From NCBI GenBank assembly GCA_937936805.1, contig CALDDP010000149.1, forward strand, positions 1 through 39,738: a stretch of 39,738 nucleotides of DNA, given 5' to 3'. Shown here piece by piece: positions 29,419 to 39,119 of this stretch. A program made the translations under genes and the position numbers. Under the pieces are notes generated by a model, which was not told the origin of the DNA, ran no database searches, and saw only the letters and a program-made list of their open reading frames with translations. Source of the stretch: an uncultured Gammaproteobacteria bacterium (lineage in GTDB: Bacteria; Pseudomonadota; Gammaproteobacteria; GCA-001735895). Every line of letters starts with the position of its first letter. Positions within the stretch are counted from its first letter, which is position 1.

Positions 29419-30783
29419 TTAAAAAGACATTCCGGGGGGAAGCTTGCCTTTCATGCCACGCATCATGTTAGCCATGCCGCCCTTACTGCCCATTTTCTTC
29501 ATCATGCGTTGCATCTGTTTATGTTGCTTGAGCAAACGATTGACGTCCTGTATCTGGGTCCCCGAACCCTGTGCGACCCGGCGCTTACGCGAACCATTGA
29601 TGACTTCGGGTTTACGCCGTTCCAGTGGCGTCATGGAATCGATAATCGCTACCATACTTTTCATTTGTCGGGCATGCGCCGGATTCTGCATCGCCTGCGC
29701 GACCCCGGAACCCATACCTGGTAGTTTATCGATCAGGCTACCCAGCCCACCCATATTCTCCATCTGGGTAAACTGATCACGCAGATCCTCCAGATCAAAA
29801 CCTTTACCCCGCTTGACCTTGCGCGCGAGTTTTTCTGCTTTGTCATGATCAACTTTTTCCTGTGCCTGCTCTACCAGCGACAGGATGTCTCCCATACCCA
29901 GAATTCGTGACGCGATGCGATCGGGATGGAAGGCTTCCAGCGCATCGGTTTTCTCCCCGGAGCCAATAAACTTGATCGGCTTGCCGGTGATATGCCTGAC
30001 CGACAAAGCCGCACCGCCGCGCGCGTCGCCATCGGTCTTGGTCAGCACAACCCCACTCAATGGCAGCGCATCGTTAAACGCCTTCGCGGTAGCCGCGGCA
30101 TCCTGACCGGTCATACTATCCACCACGAACAGGGTTTCAGCCGGATTCACCTCGTCATGAATAGCGCGGATCTCATCCATCATCTGCTGATCGATAGCCA
30201 GTCGTCCGGCGGTATCGAGAATGAGTATGTCCGCGCCTGACCTGCGAGCCGCGGCAACCGCATCACGGGCTATAGCAACCGGTTTTTGCTGGTTATCACT
30301 GGGGAAAAAATCAGCACCTACTTCCGCGGCGAGGGTTTTCAACTGGTCGATCGCAGCCGGACGATAAACGTCGGCGCTGGCGACCATAACCGACTTTTTA
30401 TCGACCTCTGACAGACGGCGCGCGAGTTTAGCCACGGTAGTGGTTTTACCGGCACCCTGCAAACCTGCCATCAATACGATTACCGGTGGTTTACGCTGCA
30501 GATCAAGTTTGTCGTGGGCTTCGCCCATGATCGAAACCAGCTCATCATTGACGACCTTGATCAGTGCCTGGCCGGGTGAAAGGCTGGCAATGACTTCCTG
30601 ACCCATGGCCTTTACGCGCACCGCCTCGATAAAATCCTTGACTACCGGCAAGGCAACGTCAGCCTCGAGCAGGGCCATACGCACTTCACGCAGGCTTTCG
30701 CGAATATTAGTTTCGCTTAAACGGCCCTGGCCGCGCAGATTCTGCAGTGTTCTGGATAAGCGATCAGTCAGGTTTTCGAACAT
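29419..30783 (-). CDS. ffh: Signal recognition particle protein
   Basis: MFENLTDRLSRTLQNLRGQGRLSE, GLQGAGKTTTVAKLA, DTAGRL, C-terminal Met-rich M domain. Confidence 0.98.
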   Translation of the reverse strand: MFENLTDRLSRTLQNLRGQGRLSETNIRESLREVRMALLEADVALPVVKDFIEAVRVKAMGQEVIASLSPGQALIKVVNDELVSIMGEAHDKLDLQRKPPVIVLMAGLQGAGKTTTVAKLARRLSEVDKKSVMVASADVYRPAAIDQLKTLAAEVGADFFPSDNQQKPVAIARDAVAAARRSGADILILDTAGRLAIDQQMMDEIRAIHDEVNPAETLFVVDSMTGQDAAATAKAFNDALPLSGVVLTKTDGDARGGAALSVRHITGKPIKFIGSGEKTDALEAFHPDRIASRILGMGDILSLVEQAQEKVDHDKAEKLARKVKRGKGFDLEDLRDQFTQMENMGGLGSLIDKLPGMGSGVAQAMQNPAHARQMKSMVAIIDSMTPLERRKPEVINGSRKRRVAQGSGTQIQDVNRLLKQHKQMQRMMKKMGSKGGMANMMRGMKGKLPPGMSF

Positions 30784-30843
30784 CGGACGGTTCCATTACG
30801 GTACAAAGGCGTGATTATAACAGCGCGCTCCGTCGAAAAAAGC

Positions 30844-31608
30844 TCAGAATTTGAATACTTCGCCGCCCTTCAGCTGGTGTACTTTGAAATCGGGCATGGC
30901 TGCCACACATTCATGATAAATCAATGCTTCGTCTCCCGGCTTGAAATGTGTCAGCCAGACGTCGGGACGATGTTTCATTTTCAGGATATCTTCACCCAGC
31001 AGCTGCGGGCAATAATGTTTCGAAATCTTGCTGATTTCGAGATCATTGTTCGAGAAAGCAGTCTCGACAAATAACAAATCAATATTTTCGTAACCATCGA
31101 GCACGCTCCACAGCGTGTCATTGGTGGTGGTATCACCGCTAAAGACTACGTTTGCGCGTTGCGTCGACACACAGTAGCCAACTCCGGGCACGGTATGATT
31201 AACCGGTATCATTTCGATTTCGCGCGATCTGATGTTCACCTTGTCGCCCGGATTCATGATTTCGAAACGAATCGACGGATTTTCCCTGCTCGGCAGTTCC
31301 GAAAAATCAGGCCAGATGACCCAGTTGAAAATATGCGCCTTCAGGGCTTCGATAGTTTCCTTCTGCGCATACACTATGACGGGTTCGTCGTGCACACCAA
31401 ACATACTGTCGGCTAGCAGTGGCAAACCCACGACATGATCCATGTGCGAGTGGGTAAGAAATATATGCCGGATACCGGTCATCTGGTTGAGTGGCAGATC
31501 ACCAAGCCCAGTACCGGCGTCAATTAACAGGTCCTCATCGATGAGAAAAGAGGTGGTGCGCAGATTGGCGCCTATTCCGCCTGCCCATCCCAGAATCTTT
31601 ATTTGCAT
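30844..31608 (-). CDS. MBL-fold hydrolase resembling class II 3',5'-cyclic-nucleotide phosphodiesterase
   Basis: HIFLTHSHMDHVVGLPLLADS resembles the PDEase II signature; NVVFSGDTTTND. Confidence 0.8.
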   Translation of the reverse strand: MQIKILGWAGGIGANLRTTSFLIDEDLLIDAGTGLGDLPLNQMTGIRHIFLTHSHMDHVVGLPLLADSMFGVHDEPVIVYAQKETIEALKAHIFNWVIWPDFSELPSRENPSIRFEIMNPGDKVNIRSREIEMIPVNHTVPGVGYCVSTQRANVVFSGDTTTNDTLWSVLDGYENIDLLFVETAFSNNDLEISKISKHYCPQLLGEDILKMKHRPDVWLTHFKPGDEALIYHECVAAMPDFKVHQLKGGEVFKF

Positions 31609-31893
31609 ATACTTAAATCGATTTCCCGGCTAACAAAAATAAGGAAATATCCGCTTTCAGCCCAATTCTATAGCAAACGTGGACCGTAATAGCGCACTTT
31701 TTATCCTGACTTAAGGCTGCCGGGAATAGATGTGAATGCGCACGAGGCAACTATAGTACAGCACTGCCGCCATAAATCCGCGCTGGTTCACAATTCTCAC
31801 CCTGACCGAAACGCTTAATTTCGGCGTTTACTGGTAGTGCGATAGCCTGGATTTTCAGTTACACTTTGACGTCTGAGACACTGATCGAAAATA

Positions 31894-32682
31894 ATGTTCC
31901 CCACCACCGCAAGCACGCTCGCTGCCCTACTCTACTGCTTGTCTGCATTTTTGATTTTCAAACAGCTCGGTTCAGCACAACATCAACGATGGGTTGCCAT
32001 GGCACCGGCGCTGGTCGCTATGCTGCTGCAGGCGACTGCCCTTAACTCGCTGATTATCCAGCCACAGGGACTCAACCTGGGTTTTTTCGCCGCTCTCTCG
32101 TTGATCACCTGGCTGATCTCCATCCAGATTTTACTGAGCAGCATTTATCGCCGCATCGAAAGCCTCGGAATCGTCGTTTTCCCGGTCAGCGGCTTCGCCT
32201 GCGTAATCGCCAGCCTGCACATCTCGGATCACTTGATCAGCATTACCAGCAATGCTGTACAGGGACATATCATGATCTCGGTTATCGCTTACAGCCTGAT
32301 TACACTGGGTGCGTTTCAGGCCGGTTTGCTCGCCTACCAGGACCACTCCATCAGGCAACATCATCCCGGCGGCTTCATCCGCTACCTGCCACCACTGCAT
32401 GATATGGAAACCCTGCTGTTTCAATTTCTAGGTTTCGGATTCATCTGCCTCAGCGCGTCGCTATTGAGTGGCTTTGTCTATCTGGAAGACATATTCGCGC
32501 AGCAGCTGGTCCACAAAACCGTGCTGTCCATCATCGGCTGGGTCATCCTCGGTGTTCTGCTTTTTGGCCGCTATAAATTTGGCTGGCGCGGTAAGAAAGC
32601 GATTAGCTGGACACTCTCGGCATTCGCCTTCCTGATGCTGGCTTTTTTTGGTAGCAAGCTGGTGCTTGAATTTATCCTTTAA
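31894..32682 (+). CDS. Cytochrome c assembly (CcsA/YpjD-like) inner membrane protein
   Basis: Multi-TM protein, conserved location upstream of a CorB-like gene; GHIMISVIAYSLITLGAFQAGLLAYQ. Confidence 0.85.
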   Translation: MFPTTASTLAALLYCLSAFLIFKQLGSAQHQRWVAMAPALVAMLLQATALNSLIIQPQGLNLGFFAALSLITWLISIQILLSSIYRRIESLGIVVFPVSGFACVIASLHISDHLISITSNAVQGHIMISVIAYSLITLGAFQAGLLAYQDHSIRQHHPGGFIRYLPPLHDMETLLFQFLGFGFICLSASLLSGFVYLEDIFAQQLVHKTVLSIIGWVILGVLLFGRYKFGWRGKKAISWTLSAFAFLMLAFFGSKLVLEFIL

Positions 32683-32700
32683 TATCGTGCGCCAACTCAG

Positions 32701-34002
32701 TTGAACGACATCCCCTTAACCTGGCTATTCATCACCTTCATTGTGCTGATCCTGATGTCGGGCTTCTTTTCGAGCTCGGAAACCGGGTTGATGAGCCTCA
32801 ATCGCTACCGGCTCAAACACCTTGCCGGTAAAAAACACGGTGGCGCCGTGCGCGCCGTATCGTTGTTAAAACAACCAGACAAGCTGATTACCCTGATCTT
32901 GCTTGGCAATAACTTCGTTAACATCCTGATTACCCAGCTGGCGACTTATATCGGCTATCGATTGTATGGCGAGGCCGGCATAGCAATCGCGGCGGGCCTG
33001 TTGACGCTGATACTGCTCCTGTTTGCCGAAGTAACGCCAAAGACCCTGGCCGCTGCTTATCCGGAGAAAATTGCCCTGCCGGCCGCCTATGTCTACCAGC
33101 CACTGTCAAAGATTTTTCACCCCGTGGTCTGGGTTATCAACTGGCTGGCCAGGCTGGTGTTGAAGATATTTCTGATATCGGATAAAAACTCCGACAACGA
33201 TGCACTGAACTCCGAGGAGCTGCGCGTTGCGGTTAACGAAACCAGTGGCCTGATCCCGGACTCACACCGGGACATGCTGCTCAGCATACTCGACCTGGAG
33301 AGGGTGACGGTTGACGACATCATGGTGCCGCGTAGCGAAATAATCGGTATCGATCTCGAAGATGACTGGCACGAAACCTTAAAGCTGATCAACAATTTAT
33401 CTTACACGCGCATTCCTATTTACACGGATAATATCGATAACCTGATCGGTATTGCACAATTGCGTAAAGTCCTGCCCCTGCTGTTAAACGACGAGTTCAA
33501 CCCGGAAAGCCTGGTCAACCTGACTCGCGAAGGATATTTTATTCCGGAGGGCACCCCGCTCACCACCCAGCTGATCAACTTTCGCAAGAACAAGCGTCGC
33601 ATTGGATTTGTTGTCGATGAGTACGGGGATATCCAGGGACTGGTTGCTATCGAGGATATCCTCGAGGAAATAGTCGGTGAATTCACAACCGATCCCACCG
33701 CCCTGCACCAGGACTTTTTCCGTGACGCGGACGGCAGTTTTCTGGTTGATGGGGCGACTCATATTCGCGACATTAATCGCAATCTTGAGATTCAATTGCC
33801 CAGTGAAGGCCCGCGCACACTTAACGGACTGATTCTCGAGCACATGGAATTTATTCCTGAATCCGGCACCAGTTTAAAGATCAGTGGCTACCCGGTCGAA
33901 ATCATGCAGGTAAAAAACAACATGGTGAAGACGGCACGGATTTCCTTGCCAGCGGATGCGCCCGCCACCAGCCCACAGTCCGAGCTGCCGTTAAATGGCT
34001 AA
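32701..34002 (+). CDS. HlyC/CorC (CorB/YfjD-like) CNNM-domain transporter
   Basis: GFFSSSETGLMSLNRYRLKHLA, CBS domains (DDIMVPRSEIIGID), GFVVDEYGDIQGLVAIEDILEEIVGEFTT. Confidence 0.93.
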   Translation: MNDIPLTWLFITFIVLILMSGFFSSSETGLMSLNRYRLKHLAGKKHGGAVRAVSLLKQPDKLITLILLGNNFVNILITQLATYIGYRLYGEAGIAIAAGLLTLILLLFAEVTPKTLAAAYPEKIALPAAYVYQPLSKIFHPVVWVINWLARLVLKIFLISDKNSDNDALNSEELRVAVNETSGLIPDSHRDMLLSILDLERVTVDDIMVPRSEIIGIDLEDDWHETLKLINNLSYTRIPIYTDNIDNLIGIAQLRKVLPLLLNDEFNPESLVNLTREGYFIPEGTPLTTQLINFRKNKRRIGFVVDEYGDIQGLVAIEDILEEIVGEFTTDPTALHQDFFRDADGSFLVDGATHIRDINRNLEIQLPSEGPRTLNGLILEHMEFIPESGTSLKISGYPVEIMQVKNNMVKTARISLPADAPATSPQSELPLNG

Positions 34003-35356
34003 ACAGCACGCACAGTTTCAATGCCGCGAGTGCGCGACCCTGTGGCCAAAATGGTCCGGGCAGTGCCAGGATTGCAAAAGCTGGAACAGCATTGAAGAAA
34101 TTCCGGCGCTGCAGGCGGGTTCCGCAAGAGGCTCCAACTGGCACGGGTCTGCCGGTCAATCCAGCGTGATTACCCTCGACCAGATTCCGACCAGCGAGAC
34201 GCCACGCTTCGGCAGTCAGATCGATGAACTCGACCGGGTGCTTGGCGGTGGTCTGGTAGAAGGTTCGGTAGTATTACTCGGTGGGGATCCAGGGATCGGC
34301 AAATCAACCATCCTGCTACAAAGCATGACGTTGATCAGCCAGCAGCGCAACGCCCTCTACGTAACCGGGGAGGAATCCCCGCAGCAGGTCAGTATGCGTG
34401 CCAGGCGCCTCGGACTTCCCGGTGACCATTTACAGTTGCTGAGTTCTACCTGTGTTGAGGATATTATCGCGCAGGCCGCAACCTGCAAGCCGGAGATAAT
34501 GGTGATCGACTCGATACAGACCATATTCAGCAACAGCCTGCAATCGGCACCCGGTTCGGTGGGCCAGATCAGGGAGAGCACCGCAATACTGGTCAGACTC
34601 GCCAAACAATCCAATATCACCATTTTCCTCGTCGGACATGTCACCAAGGAAGGGCAGCTGGCGGGGCCGCGGGTACTCGAACACATGGTCGACACGGTAC
34701 TGTACTTCGAGGGCGACGCGACAACGCGATATCGTGTTATACGAGCGGTCAAGAATCGATTCGGCGCTGTAAACGAGCTGGGTATCTTCGCTATGACCGA
34801 CGAAGGCCTGAAACCGGTAACCAATCCATCGGCGATATTCCTGGCGCAGCACGATCAACCGGTACCGGGCAGCGTAGTTATGGTTTCGCGTGAAGGTACG
34901 CGTCCCTTTCTGGTCGAAATCCAGGCGCTGGTAAGTGAATGCCATAGTGGCCATCCGCGACGACTCAGCGTTGGTCTCGAGTCGAACCGACTGGCCATGC
35001 TTATCGCCATATTGCAACGGCATGGTAGCGTGCCACTTTATGAGCAGGATGTTTTTATCAATGCGGTCGGGGGCGTACGCATTACCGAAACAGGTGCCGA
35101 CCTCGCTATTATCCTGGCAATCTTATCCAGTTACCGCGATCGTCCGCTGAACCGGCGCTCACTGGTTTTTGGTGAAGTCGGTTTGTCCGGAGAAATCAGG
35201 CCGGTCGCAAACGGTGAAGAGCGGCTGCGCGAGGCCAGCAAGCATGGCTTTGAAACGGCGATAATCCCGCGCGCCAATATGCCCAAACGGGGGACTTTCA
35301 AAGACCTCGAGTTAATCCCGGTTAGTCATTTAGCTGATACCCTGGATGCTTTATAA
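33995..35356 (+). CDS. radA: DNA repair protein RadA
   Basis: C4 zinc finger CREC...CQDC, LLGGDPGIGKSTILLQ, KNRFGAVNELGIFAMT. Confidence 0.97.
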   Translation: MAKQHAQFQCRECATLWPKWSGQCQDCKSWNSIEEIPALQAGSARGSNWHGSAGQSSVITLDQIPTSETPRFGSQIDELDRVLGGGLVEGSVVLLGGDPGIGKSTILLQSMTLISQQRNALYVTGEESPQQVSMRARRLGLPGDHLQLLSSTCVEDIIAQAATCKPEIMVIDSIQTIFSNSLQSAPGSVGQIRESTAILVRLAKQSNITIFLVGHVTKEGQLAGPRVLEHMVDTVLYFEGDATTRYRVIRAVKNRFGAVNELGIFAMTDEGLKPVTNPSAIFLAQHDQPVPGSVVMVSREGTRPFLVEIQALVSECHSGHPRRLSVGLESNRLAMLIAILQRHGSVPLYEQDVFINAVGGVRITETGADLAIILAILSSYRDRPLNRRSLVFGEVGLSGEIRPVANGEERLREASKHGFETAIIPRANMPKRGTFKDLELIPVSHLADTLDAL

Positions 35357-35384
35357 TTGCGTCAACCCGAAAGCGAGCAACGAA

Positions 35385-35630
35385 ATGAGCGAAACTAAAG
35401 ACCAACTCAAGGATTTCGAAAAATCCATGCAGAACCTGGAAAAAATCGTCAGCAATATGGAATCCGGCGAACTGGGACTGGAAGAGTCACTTGAACAATT
35501 TGAAAAAGGAATCAAGCTGGCAAAGAGTTGCCAGGATACGTTGGCCAATGCCGAATTGCGGGTCGAACAATTAATCGAAAAGAACGGGCTACAGCAAACC
35601 GCTGCCTTCGAAGATCTTGATGAAGATTGA
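35385..35630 (+). CDS. xseB: Exodeoxyribonuclease VII small subunit
   Basis: DFEKSMQNLEKIVSNMESGELGLEESLEQFEKGIKLAKSCQ; start set to ATG (MSETKD). Confidence 0.96.
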   Translation: MSETKDQLKDFEKSMQNLEKIVSNMESGELGLEESLEQFEKGIKLAKSCQDTLANAELRVEQLIEKNGLQQTAAFEDLDED

Positions 35631-36525
35631 TGTGCAGGACTTCGAGTCTCTGGTCGAAAATTTTCAGCAGCGGGTAGACCGGGCGCTCGATCAATGGTTA
35701 CCCGCGGCAGATGTCAATCCGTTGGAGTTGCATCAGGCAATGCGTTACGCGGCGCTGGCGCCCGGCAAACGAGTGCGCCCGATCCTGGTTTATGCTACCG
35801 CTTCTGCGTTGGATATCCCGCTGGATAGAGTCGATGGGGCAGCTAGCGCAGTAGAAATCATTCACGCCTATTCGCTGATTCATGATGACCTGCCGGCAAT
35901 GGACGATGACGATTTACGTCGCGGCCGACCCACCTGTCATCGCCAGTTCAATGAAGCCACCGCTATTCTTGCAGGTGACGCGTTGCAGGCGCTGGCATTT
36001 TATATCCTGAGCCACGATCCGCGGATGACTGAAAATGCCTCTGCACGCCTGCAAATGATTGAAAATCTATCTTTGTTTTCCGGTTCACGCGGTATGGCCG
36101 GCGGCCAGGCGATCGATCTGGCGGCGGTTGGCAAAACCCTGAATATCGCTGAGCTAGAAACCATGCATATTCATAAAACAGGGGCGTTGATTCGAACCTG
36201 CGTGCAACTGGCCGCGCTTAGTACTGAAAGTCTCGATGAGACACAATTCAGGGCGCTTGACTCCTATGCCAAATGCATAGGCCTGTCATTCCAGATACAG
36301 GATGATATTCTTGATGTCACTGGTGAAACTGCCACGCTAGGTAAAAAGCAGGGTTCCGATAGTGCACTTAACAAACCTACTTTCCCATCGGTGATTGGCC
36401 TCGAAGCTTCATATGAAAAAGCGCAGGAACTGCACCAGCATGCATTGCAGGCACTTTCGATATTTGGTGAGGAAGCCGATATATTGAGGTATATTTCGGC
36501 CTGGTTCGTCCAGCGGAAAAACTAA
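35617..36525 (+). CDS. ispA: (2E,6E)-farnesyl diphosphate synthase
   Basis: LIHDDLPAMDDDDLRRGRPTCH (first Asp-rich motif), FQIQDDILDVTG (second). Confidence 0.97.
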   Translation: MMKIDVQDFESLVENFQQRVDRALDQWLPAADVNPLELHQAMRYAALAPGKRVRPILVYATASALDIPLDRVDGAASAVEIIHAYSLIHDDLPAMDDDDLRRGRPTCHRQFNEATAILAGDALQALAFYILSHDPRMTENASARLQMIENLSLFSGSRGMAGGQAIDLAAVGKTLNIAELETMHIHKTGALIRTCVQLAALSTESLDETQFRALDSYAKCIGLSFQIQDDILDVTGETATLGKKQGSDSALNKPTFPSVIGLEASYEKAQELHQHALQALSIFGEEADILRYISAWFVQRKN

Positions 36526-36535
36526 GCGAGGCGTC

Positions 36536-38422
36536 GTGCCGGATAGCAACCCATTGAATAACATAACCCAAAGTTTCCCCATACTGTCGCAGATCGACAG
36601 CCCCGCCGACCTGCGCGAGCTTGACGAAGACCAGTTGCCGGAACTAGCGGAAGAGATTCGCGCCTTCCTGTTGCAAAGCCTTGCGCAAACCGGGGGTCAC
36701 CTCGCTTCCGGCCTGGGGTCCGTGGAGATAACGATCGCGCTGCATTATCTGTTCGACACCCCGAATGATCGCCTGATCTGGGACGTTGGTCATCAATGTT
36801 ATCCGCATAAAATTCTCACCGGCCGGCGCGATCAGATGGCTGGACTGAGGCAACAGGGCGGACTTTCCGGTTTCCCCAATATCACCGAGTCGGAATACGA
36901 CCACTTTGGTGCCGGCCACTCGAGCACATCTATCAGCGCCGCTTTGGGTATGGCGATTGCTGCCAACTCACAAGGTATCGATCGCCAGGCCGTGGCTATT
37001 ATCGGTGACGGTGGCATGACTGCCGGAATGGCCTACGAGGCACTCAATCATGGCGGTGCCATCGACACCGATTTGCTGGTTATCCTGAATGATAACGAAA
37101 TGTCGATTTCGCCCAATGTCGGCGCCATGTCGAAATATTTATCCAGCATCTGGTCGGGGAAAATTTACACCAGCCTGCGTTCGGGAAGTAAAAAAGTACT
37201 GAAAAGAATTCCCAGTGCCTGGGAACTGGCCAAACGCGCCGAAGAACACGTCAAGGGAATGGTCACACCGGGAACCCTGTTCGAGGAACTCGGGTTCTCG
37301 TACTTCGGCCCCATCGACGGTCACAACCTGGGCGACTTACTATCTTTGATACGCAATTTACAGCAGTTATCCGGTCCGCGGATGTTGCATATAGTCACGC
37401 GCAAGGGTAAGGGTTATCCACCTGCAGAGGAGGATGCCTGCAAGTTTCACGGGGTTGGACCATTTGATCCCGAGACTGGTGTGGTTAAATCCTCGAGCAA
37501 ACCGGGCCTGCAGTCTTATACCAATATATTTTCTGACTGGCTGGTCGCCAAGGGCCGGCAGGAGTCGCAGCTGCATGCAATCACTCCGGCCATGCGTGAA
37601 GGTTCGGGGCTGGTCAAATTTTCCGCAGAGATACCGGAACGTTATCACGATGTCGGCATCGCCGAGCAACACGCGGTAACCCTGGCCGCCGGAATGGCCT
37701 GCGACGGCCTTAAACCGGTGGTTGCGATTTATTCCACGTTTCTGCAACGTGCCTACGACCAGTTTATCCACGATGTCGCTGTCCAGGGGCTCGATGTAAC
37801 CTTTGCGGTCGACCGGGCCGGCATAGTCGGCGCAGACGGCGCGACCCACACCGGTAATTTTGATGTCGCTTTCTGTCGTTGTATACCTGACATCATCATG
37901 ATGGCGCCGGCACATGGCCGGGACATGCAGGAACTACTCAACACCGCCTACCGGTATCCCGGACCTGCCCTGGTTCGTTACCCAAGAGACAGTGTCTCTC
38001 AGCCCGCTACGGTAGACACCGAGACCTGCGTCGAGATCGGCAAGGCATTGCAGGTCCGCAGCGGCAAACAAACCGCCCTGCTTGTATTTGGCAGCCTTTT
38101 TGGTATCGCCGAACCTATCGCAGAAGACCTGGACCTGAGCCTGGTTAACATGCGCTTTATCAAGCCTCTCGACGAATCGATGATCAAGGATATGGCCTCC
38201 AGTCACGATTACCTCGTCACCCTGGAAGACGCCAGTATCGAGGGCGGAGCAGGATCGGCAGTTCTCGAGTTTCTCAATCAGCAACGAATCAGTATCCCTG
38301 TTTTACGCCTCGGCCTCAGTGACGAGTTTCCGTCGCAGGGCAGTCGTGAACAGGTACTCGAAGATTATGGGCTCGACCCGGCAACGTTACGTCATTCGAT
38401 CCTCGACTTCACCCGGGCCTGA
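36536..38422 (+). CDS. dxs: 1-deoxy-D-xylulose-5-phosphate synthase
   Basis: DVGHQCYPHKILTGRRDQM, GDGGMTAGMAYEALNH, VGIAEQHAVTLAAGMA. Confidence 0.98.
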   Translation: MPDSNPLNNITQSFPILSQIDSPADLRELDEDQLPELAEEIRAFLLQSLAQTGGHLASGLGSVEITIALHYLFDTPNDRLIWDVGHQCYPHKILTGRRDQMAGLRQQGGLSGFPNITESEYDHFGAGHSSTSISAALGMAIAANSQGIDRQAVAIIGDGGMTAGMAYEALNHGGAIDTDLLVILNDNEMSISPNVGAMSKYLSSIWSGKIYTSLRSGSKKVLKRIPSAWELAKRAEEHVKGMVTPGTLFEELGFSYFGPIDGHNLGDLLSLIRNLQQLSGPRMLHIVTRKGKGYPPAEEDACKFHGVGPFDPETGVVKSSSKPGLQSYTNIFSDWLVAKGRQESQLHAITPAMREGSGLVKFSAEIPERYHDVGIAEQHAVTLAAGMACDGLKPVVAIYSTFLQRAYDQFIHDVAVQGLDVTFAVDRAGIVGADGATHTGNFDVAFCRCIPDIIMMAPAHGRDMQELLNTAYRYPGPALVRYPRDSVSQPATVDTETCVEIGKALQVRSGKQTALLVFGSLFGIAEPIAEDLDLSLVNMRFIKPLDESMIKDMASSHDYLVTLEDASIEGGAGSAVLEFLNQQRISIPVLRLGLSDEFPSQGSREQVLEDYGLDPATLRHSILDFTRA

Positions 38423-38471
38423 TCGGCTGCCTGACCAGGTCGAAGCGGATACAATATATCTGTTATCGGCT

Positions 38472-38500
38472 CTGACAAAATGCTCAAATCGGTTTAAATA
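38472..38500 (+). promoter_or_regulatory. Possible promoter for the csp gene
   Basis: CTGACA (38472-38477), 17-nt spacer, TAAATA (38495-38500); good -35, poor -10; would give a leader of roughly 85 nt. Confidence 0.3.
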
Positions 38501-38593
38501 ATGGCTTCCGCACAGGGTTTATCCTACAATGCGGCTTGTCGGGCTAGAAAATCCGGCAAAAAAACATCATCAAGCTACAGAGTAAGTAATATT

Positions 38594-38803
38594 ATGTCAG
38601 AAACAGTAACCGGCACAGTTAAGTGGTTTAACGATGCCAAAGGCTATGGTTTTATTTCACAAGAAGGTGGTAAAGACGTTTTCGTTCATTACAGCGCTAT
38701 TCAGTCTGAAGGTCATAAAACCCTTCAGGAAGGCCAGGCCGTAACCATGAAGGTTACCGATGGCGCCAAGGGCCCGCAGGCTGAAGACGTTTCACCCGCT
38801 TAG
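38594..38803 (+). CDS. Cold-shock protein (CspA family)
   Basis: [32 protein letters not shown]; start set to ATG (MSETVTG), ORF-track start is too far upstream. Confidence 0.97.
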   Translation: MSETVTGTVKWFNDAKGYGFISQEGGKDVFVHYSAIQSEGHKTLQEGQAVTMKVTDGAKGPQAEDVSPA

Positions 38804-38985
38804 ACCAGAATAATAAAAACAGATTTATCTACCCCCTGATTCCGGCCTCCGACCGGTCGGTTCAGTGCCAGGGCGAGATCGTCGATTTCGCCACCTGCCT
38901 CGTTGTGGTCAAACAATTCGATTATCGTTAGCTGGCATGCTATCGCTATCGGTGTTGGTTAGTGGGATAATCGCATAATGAATAT

Positions 38986-39013
38986 TTGCCTTAGACTCGA
39001 TGCGCAGTATAAT
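38986..39013 (+). promoter_or_regulatory. Sigma-70-like promoter upstream of folE2
   Basis: TTGCCT (38986-38991), 16-nt spacer, TATAAT (39008-39013). Confidence 0.55.
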
Positions 39014-39119
39014 AACCAACCTTTTTGCTCGGTTATTGCCATGCTACACCTATCCCCCCGGGTAAAGCTCCTGGCGCAAACTGCAGCAACGCAACCATGA
39101 CTTGTATCAGGATTAAGTA

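Noticed and set aside
31806-31828. CCGAAA/TTTCGG and AACGC/GCGTT overlapping small dyads upstream of the ypjD-like gene
   Set aside because: Short stems without U-run or clear promoter context; not enough support.
34430-35023. 197-aa minus-strand ORF
   Set aside because: Antisense to radA; composition typical of a shadow ORF.
37367-37915. 182-aa minus-strand ORF
   Set aside because: Antisense to dxs; no domain signature.
38849-38860. CCGACCGGTCGG, perfect 12-bp palindrome
   Set aside because: No loop for a hairpin and no link to a promoter; may be chance in a 182-nt intergenic gap.
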